DNA from: Propionibacteriales bacterium
Lineage (GTDB): Bacteria > Actinomycetota > Actinomycetes > Propionibacteriales > Nocardioidaceae
Length of the DNA: 40,930 nucleotides
Assembly (NCBI GenBank): GCA_009377795.1
Contig: WHTJ01000036.1
Location: forward strand, 1-40,930
Direction of reading: 5' to 3'
A model generated the notes under the pieces. The model did not search any database. It was not told the origin of the DNA and saw only the letters and a list, made by a program, of their open reading frames with translations. Positions 6,734-13,750 of the stretch are shown here, piece by piece (position 1 is the first letter of the stretch; each line of letters opens with the position of its first letter). A program made the position numbers and the translations under genes.

Positions 6734-6979
6734 ATGGTTATGCCATCACCGAAGAGAACAACCCCGCGACCGGGCACACCGTTGGTGTGTTGCGAGGACG
6801 GTTACGTGAGCGGCCCTGGACGAACGCGCACAGACGAGGCTACGCGCAGGGAAGGCATGAAGTTCGTGCGTCTGGTGCGCAGTCTGGTCGACACGGACGA
6901 CCCAGGCGAATCGTACTGCCAGCATGTGAGACATGCGGTCCGTATGGAGCAGAGAAAGCGGCGAGTGCTGGAGGGCTGA
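6734..6979 (+). CDS. Hypothetical small protein
   Basis: 81 residues starting one base after the terminase stop. It has CCEDGYVSGPG in the first third and a basic, helical second half (MKFVRLVRSLVDT...VRMEQRKRRVLEG). No family recognised. It sits between the terminase and HNH repeat genes with almost no spacing, which supports it being real. Confidence 0.55.
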   Translation: MVMPSPKRTTPRPGTPLVCCEDGYVSGPGRTRTDEATRREGMKFVRLVRSLVDTDDPGESYCQHVRHAVRMEQRKRRVLEG

Positions 6980-6980
6980 C

Positions 6981-7694
6981 GTGAAGAGGTGCTCAAAATG
7001 CCGCGTGGCGAAACTGGTGGAGGATTTCAGCCGCAATCGAGCTATGCGCGATGGGCGACAGAATCAGTGCAGGGGGTGCCAACGCGCGAACCGCCAGGCG
7101 AACGCCGAGCGGCTGCGTAAGCAGCGCCACGAGTACTACCAGGCAAACGCCGAGCGGATACGCGAGTCTCAGCGCGAGTATCACAAGGCAAACCTTGAGC
7201 GGATACGCGAGTACCGCCAGGCGAACGCCGAGCGGATACGTAATCAGCGCCACGAGTACTACCAGGCAAACGCCGAGCGCATCCGTGAACAAAAACGCAG
7301 GTGGTACCAGGTCAACCCCGAGCGCAGACGCGAGTACGATCGCGAGTGGCGTCAGGGCAACCCGGAGAAAGTCCGCGCCCAGGTACAGCGCCGCCGCGCC
7401 CGGAAGCTAGCGGCCTACGTCGAGGACGTCGACCCGGCCGCCATTCTTGTGCGCGATAACGGCGAGTGCCAGATATGCGTCTTGCTCGTGTTCACGGGCG
7501 AGACAGACGGCTACCACGAGCTAGCGCCCCACATAGACCACGTGATTCCGCTAGACCCCGCGCACGGTGGCACCCACGAACCGGCGAACGTGAGGCTTGC
7601 GCATGCCTACTGCAACATTGTGAAAGGGACAGGCACCGACGCCGACGTACCAGGCTCCCTTGCAGCGGTGCGTGCGGCTAGCTCCGGAGAATGA
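6981..7694 (+). CDS. HNH endonuclease with N-terminal zinc ribbon and tandem charged repeats
   Basis: 237 residues from GTG 6981. Residues 1-35 hold CSKC and CRGC pairs, a zinc ribbon. Residues about 37-130 are a run of near-identical units around QANAERIRxxRxEYY, about 8 copies of 8-14 residues, highly charged and likely one long helix. The last 90 residues are an HNH domain: CQIC, HIDHVIPLDPAHGG, and NVRLAHAYCN. Such zinc-ribbon/repeat HNH proteins are common in actinophages, where they act as homing or packaging nucleases. The repeats vary in DNA and protein copy number. Its stop overlaps the convergent integrase gene by 17 bases. Confidence 0.8.
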   Translation: MKRCSKCRVAKLVEDFSRNRAMRDGRQNQCRGCQRANRQANAERLRKQRHEYYQANAERIRESQREYHKANLERIREYRQANAERIRNQRHEYYQANAERIREQKRRWYQVNPERRREYDREWRQGNPEKVRAQVQRRRARKLAAYVEDVDPAAILVRDNGECQICVLLVFTGETDGYHELAPHIDHVIPLDPAHGGTHEPANVRLAHAYCNIVKGTGTDADVPGSLAAVRAASSGE

Positions 7695-9204
7695 CCTCGC
7701 CGAACTGCCACTTAAACTCAGGGAAGCGCTCATCCGGGGTGACAAGTGTTTGGTCCTCCCGCCCACGCCACAGGGGCGACACGCGGCTAGCGTCCAACCC
7801 CTTACGGCCACGGCGGCCGGGACCGATTTTGACTCCGCTCAGCGCGGCAGAGATCAGCTCGCGTCGCCTGGTCAGGTCCGTGTCTGGGTGTTCCCACATT
7901 TCGGAAACTTCCAGTCCGGTGTAGACGGTCTCTGTCTGCTCTATGAGCGGTTCTAATTCAAGCTCTGTTCGTCGCTGCTGTAGGACCCTCACGCGTTCCG
8001 CCAGAGCTTCTATATCGGCTCCGGGGAGCGTCATCTCGGTTGCGGCGTGCCGGAGCGCCTCCGACACTTCTAGGACGCCCTGGCGCTCTCTCTGGACCTC
8101 CTGGACGCGGCATACCGGGAAGTCTCCGTAGCGCTCTAGAAACTCGCTCACCACGTGGTCATCTAGCAAGTCAGCAGCGATGGAAACAGGGGAGCGGCAG
8201 TCTCTCCCGTCACCGGGGCCGGCGCAGTTGTACCGGGCGATCCGGCTGCCTTCCTTCCCGGTTGAGTTGACTCGCATGCGGCTACCGCACGCGCCACAAA
8301 GCACGAGCCCGGACAGGACGCGGGATGCTCTGCGCCGAGGGCCGCCGGTGCGCCTGGGTTCCGTGAGTGCACGCAGGCGCTCGACATCTTCTAAGGACAA
8401 GATGGGAGTCCAGACGGTCAGCGGTACACCGCTCTCATTACGTGCCAGTTCGCCTCGGTGCTTCATGCGGCCTAGTACAGCGTCTCCAGTTAGGACCATG
8501 CGGAGGCTCGTAATGGCCCATGCGTTCGCCCGCCGTGGGCGGCTGCCTGCCTCGTTGAGCGCCTTCGTAGCGGCATAGACAGACTGCCCGGCTAGCACCA
8601 TGTCAGCGGCCTTCCGGATGTAGGCCGCTTCCGTCTCGTCAACCACGAGCACGCGACCGGGACCGTCTGGATTCTCCGCCGTGCGGTAGCCGTAGGGAGG
8701 CGGCCCTCCGGGGTAGCGGCGTTGCTCGGCTAGGCGCGTCTTGGCTGCGTGTGCGCGGTCTCGGATGCGCTCACGTTCTGCGCGGGCTACCTCAGCGAGT
8801 ACTACGAATTGCATGCGCCAACCCTCACCACTGGCTGAGTCGATCCCCCGTGTATCGATCAGCCTTACCGGCTTGTGGTTGCCTTTCTTGCCGGTGCCAG
8901 GAGCCTTGCCCTCTACTACGTCAAGGATCGTCGCGGCCACGTTGAGGCCCTCCCGCGTGAGCCGGTCGACCGACCACGACACCAGCACCTCCGCACGGCC
9001 TTGCACGGCGTCGTCTAGCCACGCTTTGAACTGTGGTCGGTCGCGCACGCCGCCGGACAACCCCTCGTCTACGTGCTCGGAAACCAGGTCAAGGCCATGT
9101 CGGGCGCATAGCTCACGGCACTCACTGACCATGCCGCGCAGAGAGGTATTAGAGTCTGCTGCAAGAGTTGACAGTCTCACGTAGATGGACGCTCCTCGTC
9201 TCAT
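7678..9204 (-). CDS. int: Large serine integrase
   Basis: 508 residues. The N-terminal resolvase domain begins GASIYVRLSTLAADSNTSL, with Ser12 the likely nucleophile, followed by SWSVDRLTREG and the ERERIRDR helix. Next come the recombinase domain (PGGPPPYGYR...), a zinc ribbon (CGACGSRMRV ... YNCAGPGDGRDC) and a coiled-coil region. The first natural start is ATG 9204, but its ribosome binding site is poor (GGAG 16 bases upstream). The frame continues upstream without a stop into the host exonuclease start (GTG 9258), so an 18-residue N-terminal extension, or reinitiation after it, is possible. It should recombine attP with the exonuclease attB. Confidence 0.93.
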   Translation of the reverse strand: MRRGASIYVRLSTLAADSNTSLRGMVSECRELCARHGLDLVSEHVDEGLSGGVRDRPQFKAWLDDAVQGRAEVLVSWSVDRLTREGLNVAATILDVVEGKAPGTGKKGNHKPVRLIDTRGIDSASGEGWRMQFVVLAEVARAERERIRDRAHAAKTRLAEQRRYPGGPPPYGYRTAENPDGPGRVLVVDETEAAYIRKAADMVLAGQSVYAATKALNEAGSRPRRANAWAITSLRMVLTGDAVLGRMKHRGELARNESGVPLTVWTPILSLEDVERLRALTEPRRTGGPRRRASRVLSGLVLCGACGSRMRVNSTGKEGSRIARYNCAGPGDGRDCRSPVSIAADLLDDHVVSEFLERYGDFPVCRVQEVQRERQGVLEVSEALRHAATEMTLPGADIEALAERVRVLQQRRTELELEPLIEQTETVYTGLEVSEMWEHPDTDLTRRRELISAALSGVKIGPGRRGRKGLDASRVSPLWRGREDQTLVTPDERFPEFKWQFGEVILRS

Positions 9205-9225
9205 GTTGCTTATGATACACTCCGA

Positions 9226-9243
9226 GGAGGCGGTGTCCAGTAA
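9226..9243. other. attR core (right junction)
   Basis: GGAGGCGGTGTCCAGTAA, matching 103-120 at 16 of 18 bases. The two differences are synonymous in the exonuclease frame (CTC/CTG for Leu and GAT/GAC for Asp). Bases right of the core are host, and bases left of it are element. Confidence 0.8.
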
Positions 9244-9258
9244 CATAAGGTGGCTCAC
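9226..9258 (-). pseudogene. Detached 5' end of the host exonuclease gene, fused in frame to the integrase
   Basis: GTG 9258 with AGGAT about 9 bases upstream starts VSHLMLLDTAS, the native exonuclease N-terminus, and then crosses the att core into element DNA (SECIISN) and reaches the integrase ATG without a stop. The host promoter should lie in 9259-9348, shared with the divergent gene at 9349. The displaced remainder of the exonuclease gene is at 1-102. Confidence 0.75.
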
Positions 9259-9348
9259 GGGCCGATCCTGACACGATTTGGCGGCTTGGTGCTCGCCGCC
9301 TCTCGGAGCCCGCGAGGGAATCCCGCGCACACGGGAGGAGAACCGGCG

Positions 9349-11021
9349 ATGCCGGGTCGCCATACCGCACCATCGCGTCGGGGACTTGCCGGAACCAGGC
9401 CGAGACGGACCGGCCGGTTCGGCGTCGTTGTCGCGCTCGGCGTACTCGTGATCCTGGCCGTAGCGATGCAGTCACTGTTGGATTCGTTCGAGTCGGCGGA
9501 GGGCGCCTGCGAGGGTCCGGAGACGGTCACGCTGGCCGCCGCACCGGAGATCGCGCCGGTGGTACGGCCCGCCGCGCGTGAGCTCGCCGGTGGGGAAGCG
9601 TCCGGCGAGGACCGGTGCGTACGTCTCGAGGTTTCGTCCCGCGACTCGATCGAGGTCCTGGACGCCGTACAGTCCGGGCAGCCCCCGCCCGACCTGTGGA
9701 TCCCGGCGACGTCGAACCAGCTGCGCGAGCTGCCGGACCGGGCCGAGAACCGCAAGACGTGGTGGTTCGCCACCAGCCCGGTCGGCCTCGTGGGCCGTCC
9801 GGACGCCTCGCGTCCCGACACCTGGCTGGCGGCGCTGCGCTCGGACGGCGCGCGGATGCTCGACCCTCGCGAGTCGGCTCCCGGACTCGCGGCCCTCGCC
9901 GGGATGCACGCCGAGGCGGTGGCCGGGCTCAGCAGCGGCACCGCGCTGTCCTCGTGGCTCACCGCCAACGCCACCCGCTCGTCGGAGGGATCGAACGCGG
10001 CCGTGACCGCGTCCGCGCTGCTGGCGAGCGCGAACCTGCGCCGGCAGAACGCGCCGACGTGGTTCCCGGCCAGTGAGCAGGAGCTGCTCAGCCAGGTGGA
10101 CGCCTCGGCTCGCCAGAGCGTGCGGCTGCAGGTCCCGAAGTCCGGGTCGGTGCTGCTCGATTACCCGATGGTCTCGCTGGCCGACGGGCAGCGCGGCGAG
10201 ATCGCGGTCAGCGCCGGGGACGCGCTCGTCGGCTACCTGAACACGTCCGACGGTGCGGAGCACCTGGCCGACGCCGGGTTCCGCACGGAGTCCGGCCTGC
10301 CGACCGAGACCTCAACCAATGTGGGACGGGTCAGGGAGATGACGACGATGCAGGCCGCCGGAGTGAGCGAGCTCGTGCAGTTGTGGACGACGTTGAGCCT
10401 GGACGCGCGGATGCTGGCCGTGATCGACGTGTCCAACTCGATGACGGCGGCGGAGAACGCCCGCACCCGCATCGAGATCGCCCGGGACGCGCTGCTCGGC
10501 GCACTAGAGCAGATGCCCGAGACCTGGCACCTGGGGCTGTGGGTGTACTCGATCGGGCTCGGCGACGGTGGCGAGGACTACCGGCGGCTGTCACCGCCGA
10601 GCCGCTCGGCGGCGAGGGCTCCGCCCAGCGGACCCAGCTGCTGTCCGGCATCGCGCAGTTGCCCGACCTGGTCGGCGGCGGGACCGGCTTGTACGACACC
10701 GCGCTCGCCGCCTTCCGCGGCGCGCGGGCGGACTACGAACCGGACGCCGTCAACAGCGTCGTACTCCTCACCGACGGCCGGAACGAGGACACCGACGGCA
10801 TCGGGCTGGAGGAACTGCTCCGCACCCTACGGAGGGAGTACGACCCCGATCGGCCGGTGCGGCTGATCACCATCGGCATGGGCGAGGACGCGGACACAGC
10901 CACCCTCGCGCGGATCTCCGAGGCCACGCGCGGGCGCGCCTATACGGTTCGCGATCCGCAGGACATCTCCGACGTCCTGACCGCCGAGCTCCTGGAGCGG
11001 GTGGGCTGGAGCCTCAGCTGA
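9349..11021 (+). pseudogene. Membrane-anchored solute-binding / VWA domain protein, frameshifted
   Basis: ATG 9349 follows GGGAGGAG. The protein starts with a basic segment, then one membrane helix (about residues 22-43). An extracellular solute-binding-like domain follows to about residue 330, and then a VWA domain with the MIDAS motif DVSNS near residue 358. At about 10590 one G appears to be lost: before it the reading is LGDGGEDYRRL, and the next frame continues VTAEPLGGEGSAQRTQLLSGI...VVLLTDGRNED...WSLS to 11021. Restoring one base gives a full protein of about 557 residues. VWA proteins with this layout are common in actinomycetes, with unclear roles at the membrane. A sequencing error is a real alternative to a mutation. 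Confidence 0.75.
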
Positions 11022-11628
11022 CCGGCGCCCGGTTCGCGGCGTGCGGGTCGAGGAGCCGTGCCGCGGCCGCCCGTGCGTGCCGTACGCCGTCCGGATCGCC
11101 ACCCGCGGTGGCCGCCACCAGGCCACCCTCGTACAGCAGGTGCAGCTGGATGCCGAGCCGCTCGGGATCGTCGGCGTCGGTGTCGCGGGCCAGCCGGACG
11201 AAGAGCTCGCGGGTCCACTGCTTGTCGGCCCGGATGACCGGCAGGCCGGGATGGTCCGACCCGCCGATCTCCGCGTACGCGTTCACGAACGCGCATCCCC
11301 GGGACCGGCCTGCCTGCCACTCCTCGAGGGCGTCGTAGACCGCGAGGATCCGCTCGGCGGGCGATCGGCCCGCGAGCTCGTCGAGGCGTCGGGTGACGAA
11401 CGCGTGCCACCGCTCGGCGCGGCGCTGCAGGTACATCGCGACCAGGACGGCCTTGGACCCGAACCGGTCGTAGAGCGTCTTCTTCGTCGTACCGGCCGTC
11501 TCCGCGATCAGGTCGACGCCCACGGCGCCGATGCCCCGGTCGTAGAACAGCTCGCCTGCGGTGCTCAGCAGACGCTCGGCGGCGGGCGTGAGCCGGCGAG
11601 CCGAGGGCGCGGGGGTGGTTTCGGTCAC
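11014..11628 (-). CDS. TetR family transcriptional regulator
   Basis: 204 residues from GTG 11628, set by AGGAGGAG just upstream. The N-terminal TetR domain is clear: AERLLSTAGELFYDRGIGAVGVDLIAETAGTTKKTLYDRFGSKAVLVAMYL. The C-terminal ligand-binding part resembles that of AcrR-type repressors with a SRGCAFVNAYAE segment. It is divergent from the EamA exporter, with a perfect inverted repeat between them (11654-11667), so it most likely represses that gene and itself. Its 3' end overlaps the preceding convergent gene by 8 bases. The ligand is unknown. Confidence 0.9.
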   Translation of the reverse strand: MTETTPAPSARRLTPAAERLLSTAGELFYDRGIGAVGVDLIAETAGTTKKTLYDRFGSKAVLVAMYLQRRAERWHAFVTRRLDELAGRSPAERILAVYDALEEWQAGRSRGCAFVNAYAEIGGSDHPGLPVIRADKQWTRELFVRLARDTDADDPERLGIQLHLLYEGGLVAATAGGDPDGVRHARAAAARLLDPHAANRAPVS

Positions 11629-11653
11629 AACTCCTCCTCGGTCCACTGAAAGT

Positions 11654-11667
11654 ATACAGACCTGTAT
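11654..11667. promoter_or_regulatory. TetR-type operator
   Basis: ATACAG (11654-11659), AC, CTGTAT (11662-11667): a perfect inverted repeat between the divergent tetR and eamA starts and only 6 bases before ATG 11674. Repressor bound here would block transcription both ways. Confidence 0.7.
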
Positions 11668-11673
11668 GGTTAC

Positions 11674-12669
11674 ATGCCAGCCATGGCATCTCTCGAACCG
11701 ACGACGGCACAGGCGGACCCGACGGACCGGGCCGACCGGGCGAACGCGGCGGCCGCCGCCGCGCTGGTGGTGATGTGGAGCTCTGGCTTCATCGGCGCGG
11801 AGCTGGGGACCCGGACCGCGAGCGCCGACACCCTGCTGGTGTGGCGGTACATCCTGGGTGCGGCGATCCTGCTGGTGTGGGCGTGGTCCCGGGGCATGCG
11901 GGTGACCCGGGGCGCGGTCTGGCGCGAGGGCGTCGTCGGCGTGCTCACCCACGCGCTGTATCTCGCCGGTGTGGTCACGAGCGTGGCGGTCGGGGTTCCG
12001 GCGGGCATCGCGGCGCTGGTCGCCGCGCTGCAGCCGTTGCTGGTGGGTGCGCTAGCCGGCTCGGTCCTCGGGCAGCACACGACCCGGTTGCAGTGGTGGG
12101 GGCTCGGCGTCGGCTTCGCCGGTGTAGTGCTCGTGGTCGCGGACGACGTGAGGGTGGGGTCGGTGCCGTGGTGGGGGTACCTGTTGCCGGCGGGCGGCAT
12201 GCTGGCGATCTCGGCGGGCACGTTGATGGAACGCCGGTGGCGTTCGCCGGTGAGCCTCCTGGATGCGTTCACGATCCACGTGGTGGTCACCGCGGTCCTG
12301 TTCGTCGCCGAGACCGGGGTCGCCGGCCGGCTGGCGCCGCCGGCCGACCCGGACTTCTGGTGGGCGGTGGCGTGGATCCTGGTCCTGTCCATGTTCGGAG
12401 GTCAGGGGCTTTATCTGTTCGTGCTCCGGCGCGGTGGCGCCACCCGGGTGAGCACGCTGATGTACCTCACGCCGCCGACCACGATGCTGTGGGCGTTCCT
12501 GATGTTCGGCCAGCGTCCCGGCTGGTTGAGCCTGGTGGGCGTCGTGGTCTGCGCGGTCGCCGTACGCATGGTGCTCGCCACGCGGCCTCAGCCGATGCCG
12601 GCCGGTCAGGCCTTAGGGTGTGGCTGTGGAGGAACTGGACCAGCAGATCGTCCGGCTGCTGACCAATGA
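11674..12669 (+). CDS. EamA family (DMT) transporter
   Basis: 331 residues with about ten hydrophobic helices in two EamA repeats (AAAAALVVMWSSGFIGAELG, then LLVWRYILGAAILLVWAW; second half from about 170). EamA proteins export amino acids or other metabolites. The start ATG 11674 (or 11683) lies so close to the operator and a TATGGT box that the message may be leaderless. The last 50 bases overlap the Lrp-type regulator gene in another frame, so the GCGCGGTGPADRPAADQ tail may be non-conserved. The neighbouring TetR and Lrp genes suggest control by both. The substrate is not shown by sequence. Confidence 0.88.
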   Translation: MPAMASLEPTTAQADPTDRADRANAAAAAALVVMWSSGFIGAELGTRTASADTLLVWRYILGAAILLVWAWSRGMRVTRGAVWREGVVGVLTHALYLAGVVTSVAVGVPAGIAALVAALQPLLVGALAGSVLGQHTTRLQWWGLGVGFAGVVLVVADDVRVGSVPWWGYLLPAGGMLAISAGTLMERRWRSPVSLLDAFTIHVVVTAVLFVAETGVAGRLAPPADPDFWWAVAWILVLSMFGGQGLYLFVLRRGGATRVSTLMYLTPPTTMLWAFLMFGQRPGWLSLVGVVVCAVAVRMVLATRPQPMPAGQALGCGCGGTGPADRPAADQ

Positions 12670-13063
12670 CGGCCGGATGTCGTTCACCGAGCTGGGTCGG
12701 CAGACCGGCCTGTCGACCTCGGCGGTGCATCAGCGGGTACGCCGGCTCGAGCAGCGCGGCGTACTGCGCGGATACACGGCGACCGTCGATCACGATCAGC
12801 TGGGCCGGCCGCTGACGGCGTTCATCTCCATCCGTCCGATCGACGCCAGCCAGCCCGACGACTCGCCGGACCGGCTCGCCGACATCCGCGCGATCGAGTC
12901 CTGCTGGTCGGTCGCCGGCGACGAGTCGTACATCCTGAAGGTCAGGGTGGAGACGCCGGTTCACCTGGAGGAGCTGCTGGCGCAGATCCGCGCCGCGGCC
13001 AACGTGTCGACCCGTACGACGATCGTGCTCTCGACGCCGTACGAGAACCGTCCCACGTCCTGA
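12620..13063 (+). CDS. Lrp/AsnC family transcriptional regulator
   Basis: 147 residues starting at GTG 12620 (GTG 12626 also possible). N-terminal HTH: LDQQIVRLLTNDGRMSFTELGRQTGLSTSAVHQRVRRLEQRGVLRGY. The C-terminal RAM domain includes ESCWSVAGDESYILKVRVETPVHLEELLAQIR. Lrp proteins sense amino acids and form octamers. It overlaps the exporter gene by 50 bases, so the two are co-transcribed, an arrangement typical of amino acid exporters with their regulator. A link to the lysine cluster 2.7 kb away is only conjecture. Confidence 0.92.
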   Translation: MAVEELDQQIVRLLTNDGRMSFTELGRQTGLSTSAVHQRVRRLEQRGVLRGYTATVDHDQLGRPLTAFISIRPIDASQPDDSPDRLADIRAIESCWSVAGDESYILKVRVETPVHLEELLAQIRAAANVSTRTTIVLSTPYENRPTS

Positions 13064-13081
13064 GCCCCGAACCGCCGGGTG

Positions 13082-13750
13082 CTAGGAGCCTGGGTTGACG
13101 ATCCGGTGGTCGAAGGCGTAGACGATGACCGCCGGCCGATCGCGCAGGTCGAGCTTGGCGAAGATCCGCCCGATGTGGCTCTTGACCGTGACCTCGGAGA
13201 TGAAGAGGGCCTTCGCGATCTCGGTGTTGGTGAGGCCCTGTCCGACGAGCCGGAGGACGTCGAGCTCACGAGGGGTCAGGTGGTCGGGCGGTGTGGCCTC
13301 CGCGACCTGGTCCTGGGCGCCCGAGCGGTACGCCGCCAGCACCCGTCCGGTCACGGCGGGATCGAGCAGGGCGTCACCGGCGGCGACCGTACGGACGGCC
13401 CGGATCAGGTCCTCGGCCGGCGAGTCCTTGAGCAGGAACCCGGCGGCCCCCGCGCGGAGCGCGCCGGACAGCAGCTCGTCGTCGTCGAAGGTCGTGAGCA
13501 CGAGTACCGGGGGAGTGTCCGTGTGCCGGCGCAGCCGGCGAGTGGCCTCGATGCCGTCCATGCGCTTCATCCGCAGGTCCATGACCACGACGTCCGGGTG
13601 TTGTGCGGCGACGGCCGACTCCACCTCGTCGCCGTCCCCGCACTCGCCGACGATGTCGAAACCATCCTTGCGGCGCAGGATGCGGCGCAGCCCCGACCGC
13701 ACGAGCTCCTGGTCGTCCACCAGGACGACCCGTACGACGTCCTCGGTCAT
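13082..13750 (-). CDS. NarL/LuxR-type response regulator
   Basis: 222 residues. The receiver domain has VLVDDQ at 10-15, the phosphoacceptor Asp58 in VVVMDLRM, and Lys in FLLKDSP. The LuxR HTH occupies about 155-220 (LTPRELDVLRLVGQGLTNTEIAKALFISEVTVKSHIGRIFAKL). The start ATG 13750 overlaps the stop of the histidine kinase gene (ATGA), so kinase and regulator are coupled. Together they form a two-component system whose targets are unknown. Confidence 0.94.
   Translation of the reverse strand: MTEDVVRVVLVDDQELVRSGLRRILRRKDGFDIVGECGDGDEVESAVAAQHPDVVVMDLRMKRMDGIEATRRLRRHTDTPPVLVLTTFDDDELLSGALRAGAAGFLLKDSPAEDLIRAVRTVAAGDALLDPAVTGRVLAAYRSGAQDQVAEATPPDHLTPRELDVLRLVGQGLTNTEIAKALFISEVTVKSHIGRIFAKLDLRDRPAVIVYAFDHRIVNPGS

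Larger units (their letters stand above)
103..9243. mobile_element. phiRv1-like integrated element / capsid-encoding phage satellite
   Basis: The element is bounded by an imperfect 18-bp repeat (103-120 and 9226-9243). It carries a serine integrase, an excisionase-like protein, a RepA-like ATPase, scaffold and HK97-type capsid proteins, a small terminase subunit and two HNH proteins. No portal, large terminase, head protease or tail gene is present, so it cannot build a full phage alone. Size and content recall phiRv1 of Mycobacterium tuberculosis (about 9 kb, serine integrase, capsid) and capsid-forming phage satellites. The genes look intact, with tight spacing. Codon choice differs visibly from the flanks: more A/T at third positions and more CTA and TAG. 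Dependence on a helper phage is inference. Confidence 0.85.

Noticed and set aside
7083-7370. CRISPR array in the repeated DNA
   Set aside because: The repeats are in-frame coding units without unique spacers of constant length; they encode a charged helix.
1-9258. Integration at a tRNA gene
   Set aside because: No cloverleaf-forming sequence is present at either junction; the core lies in protein-coding DNA of an exonuclease.
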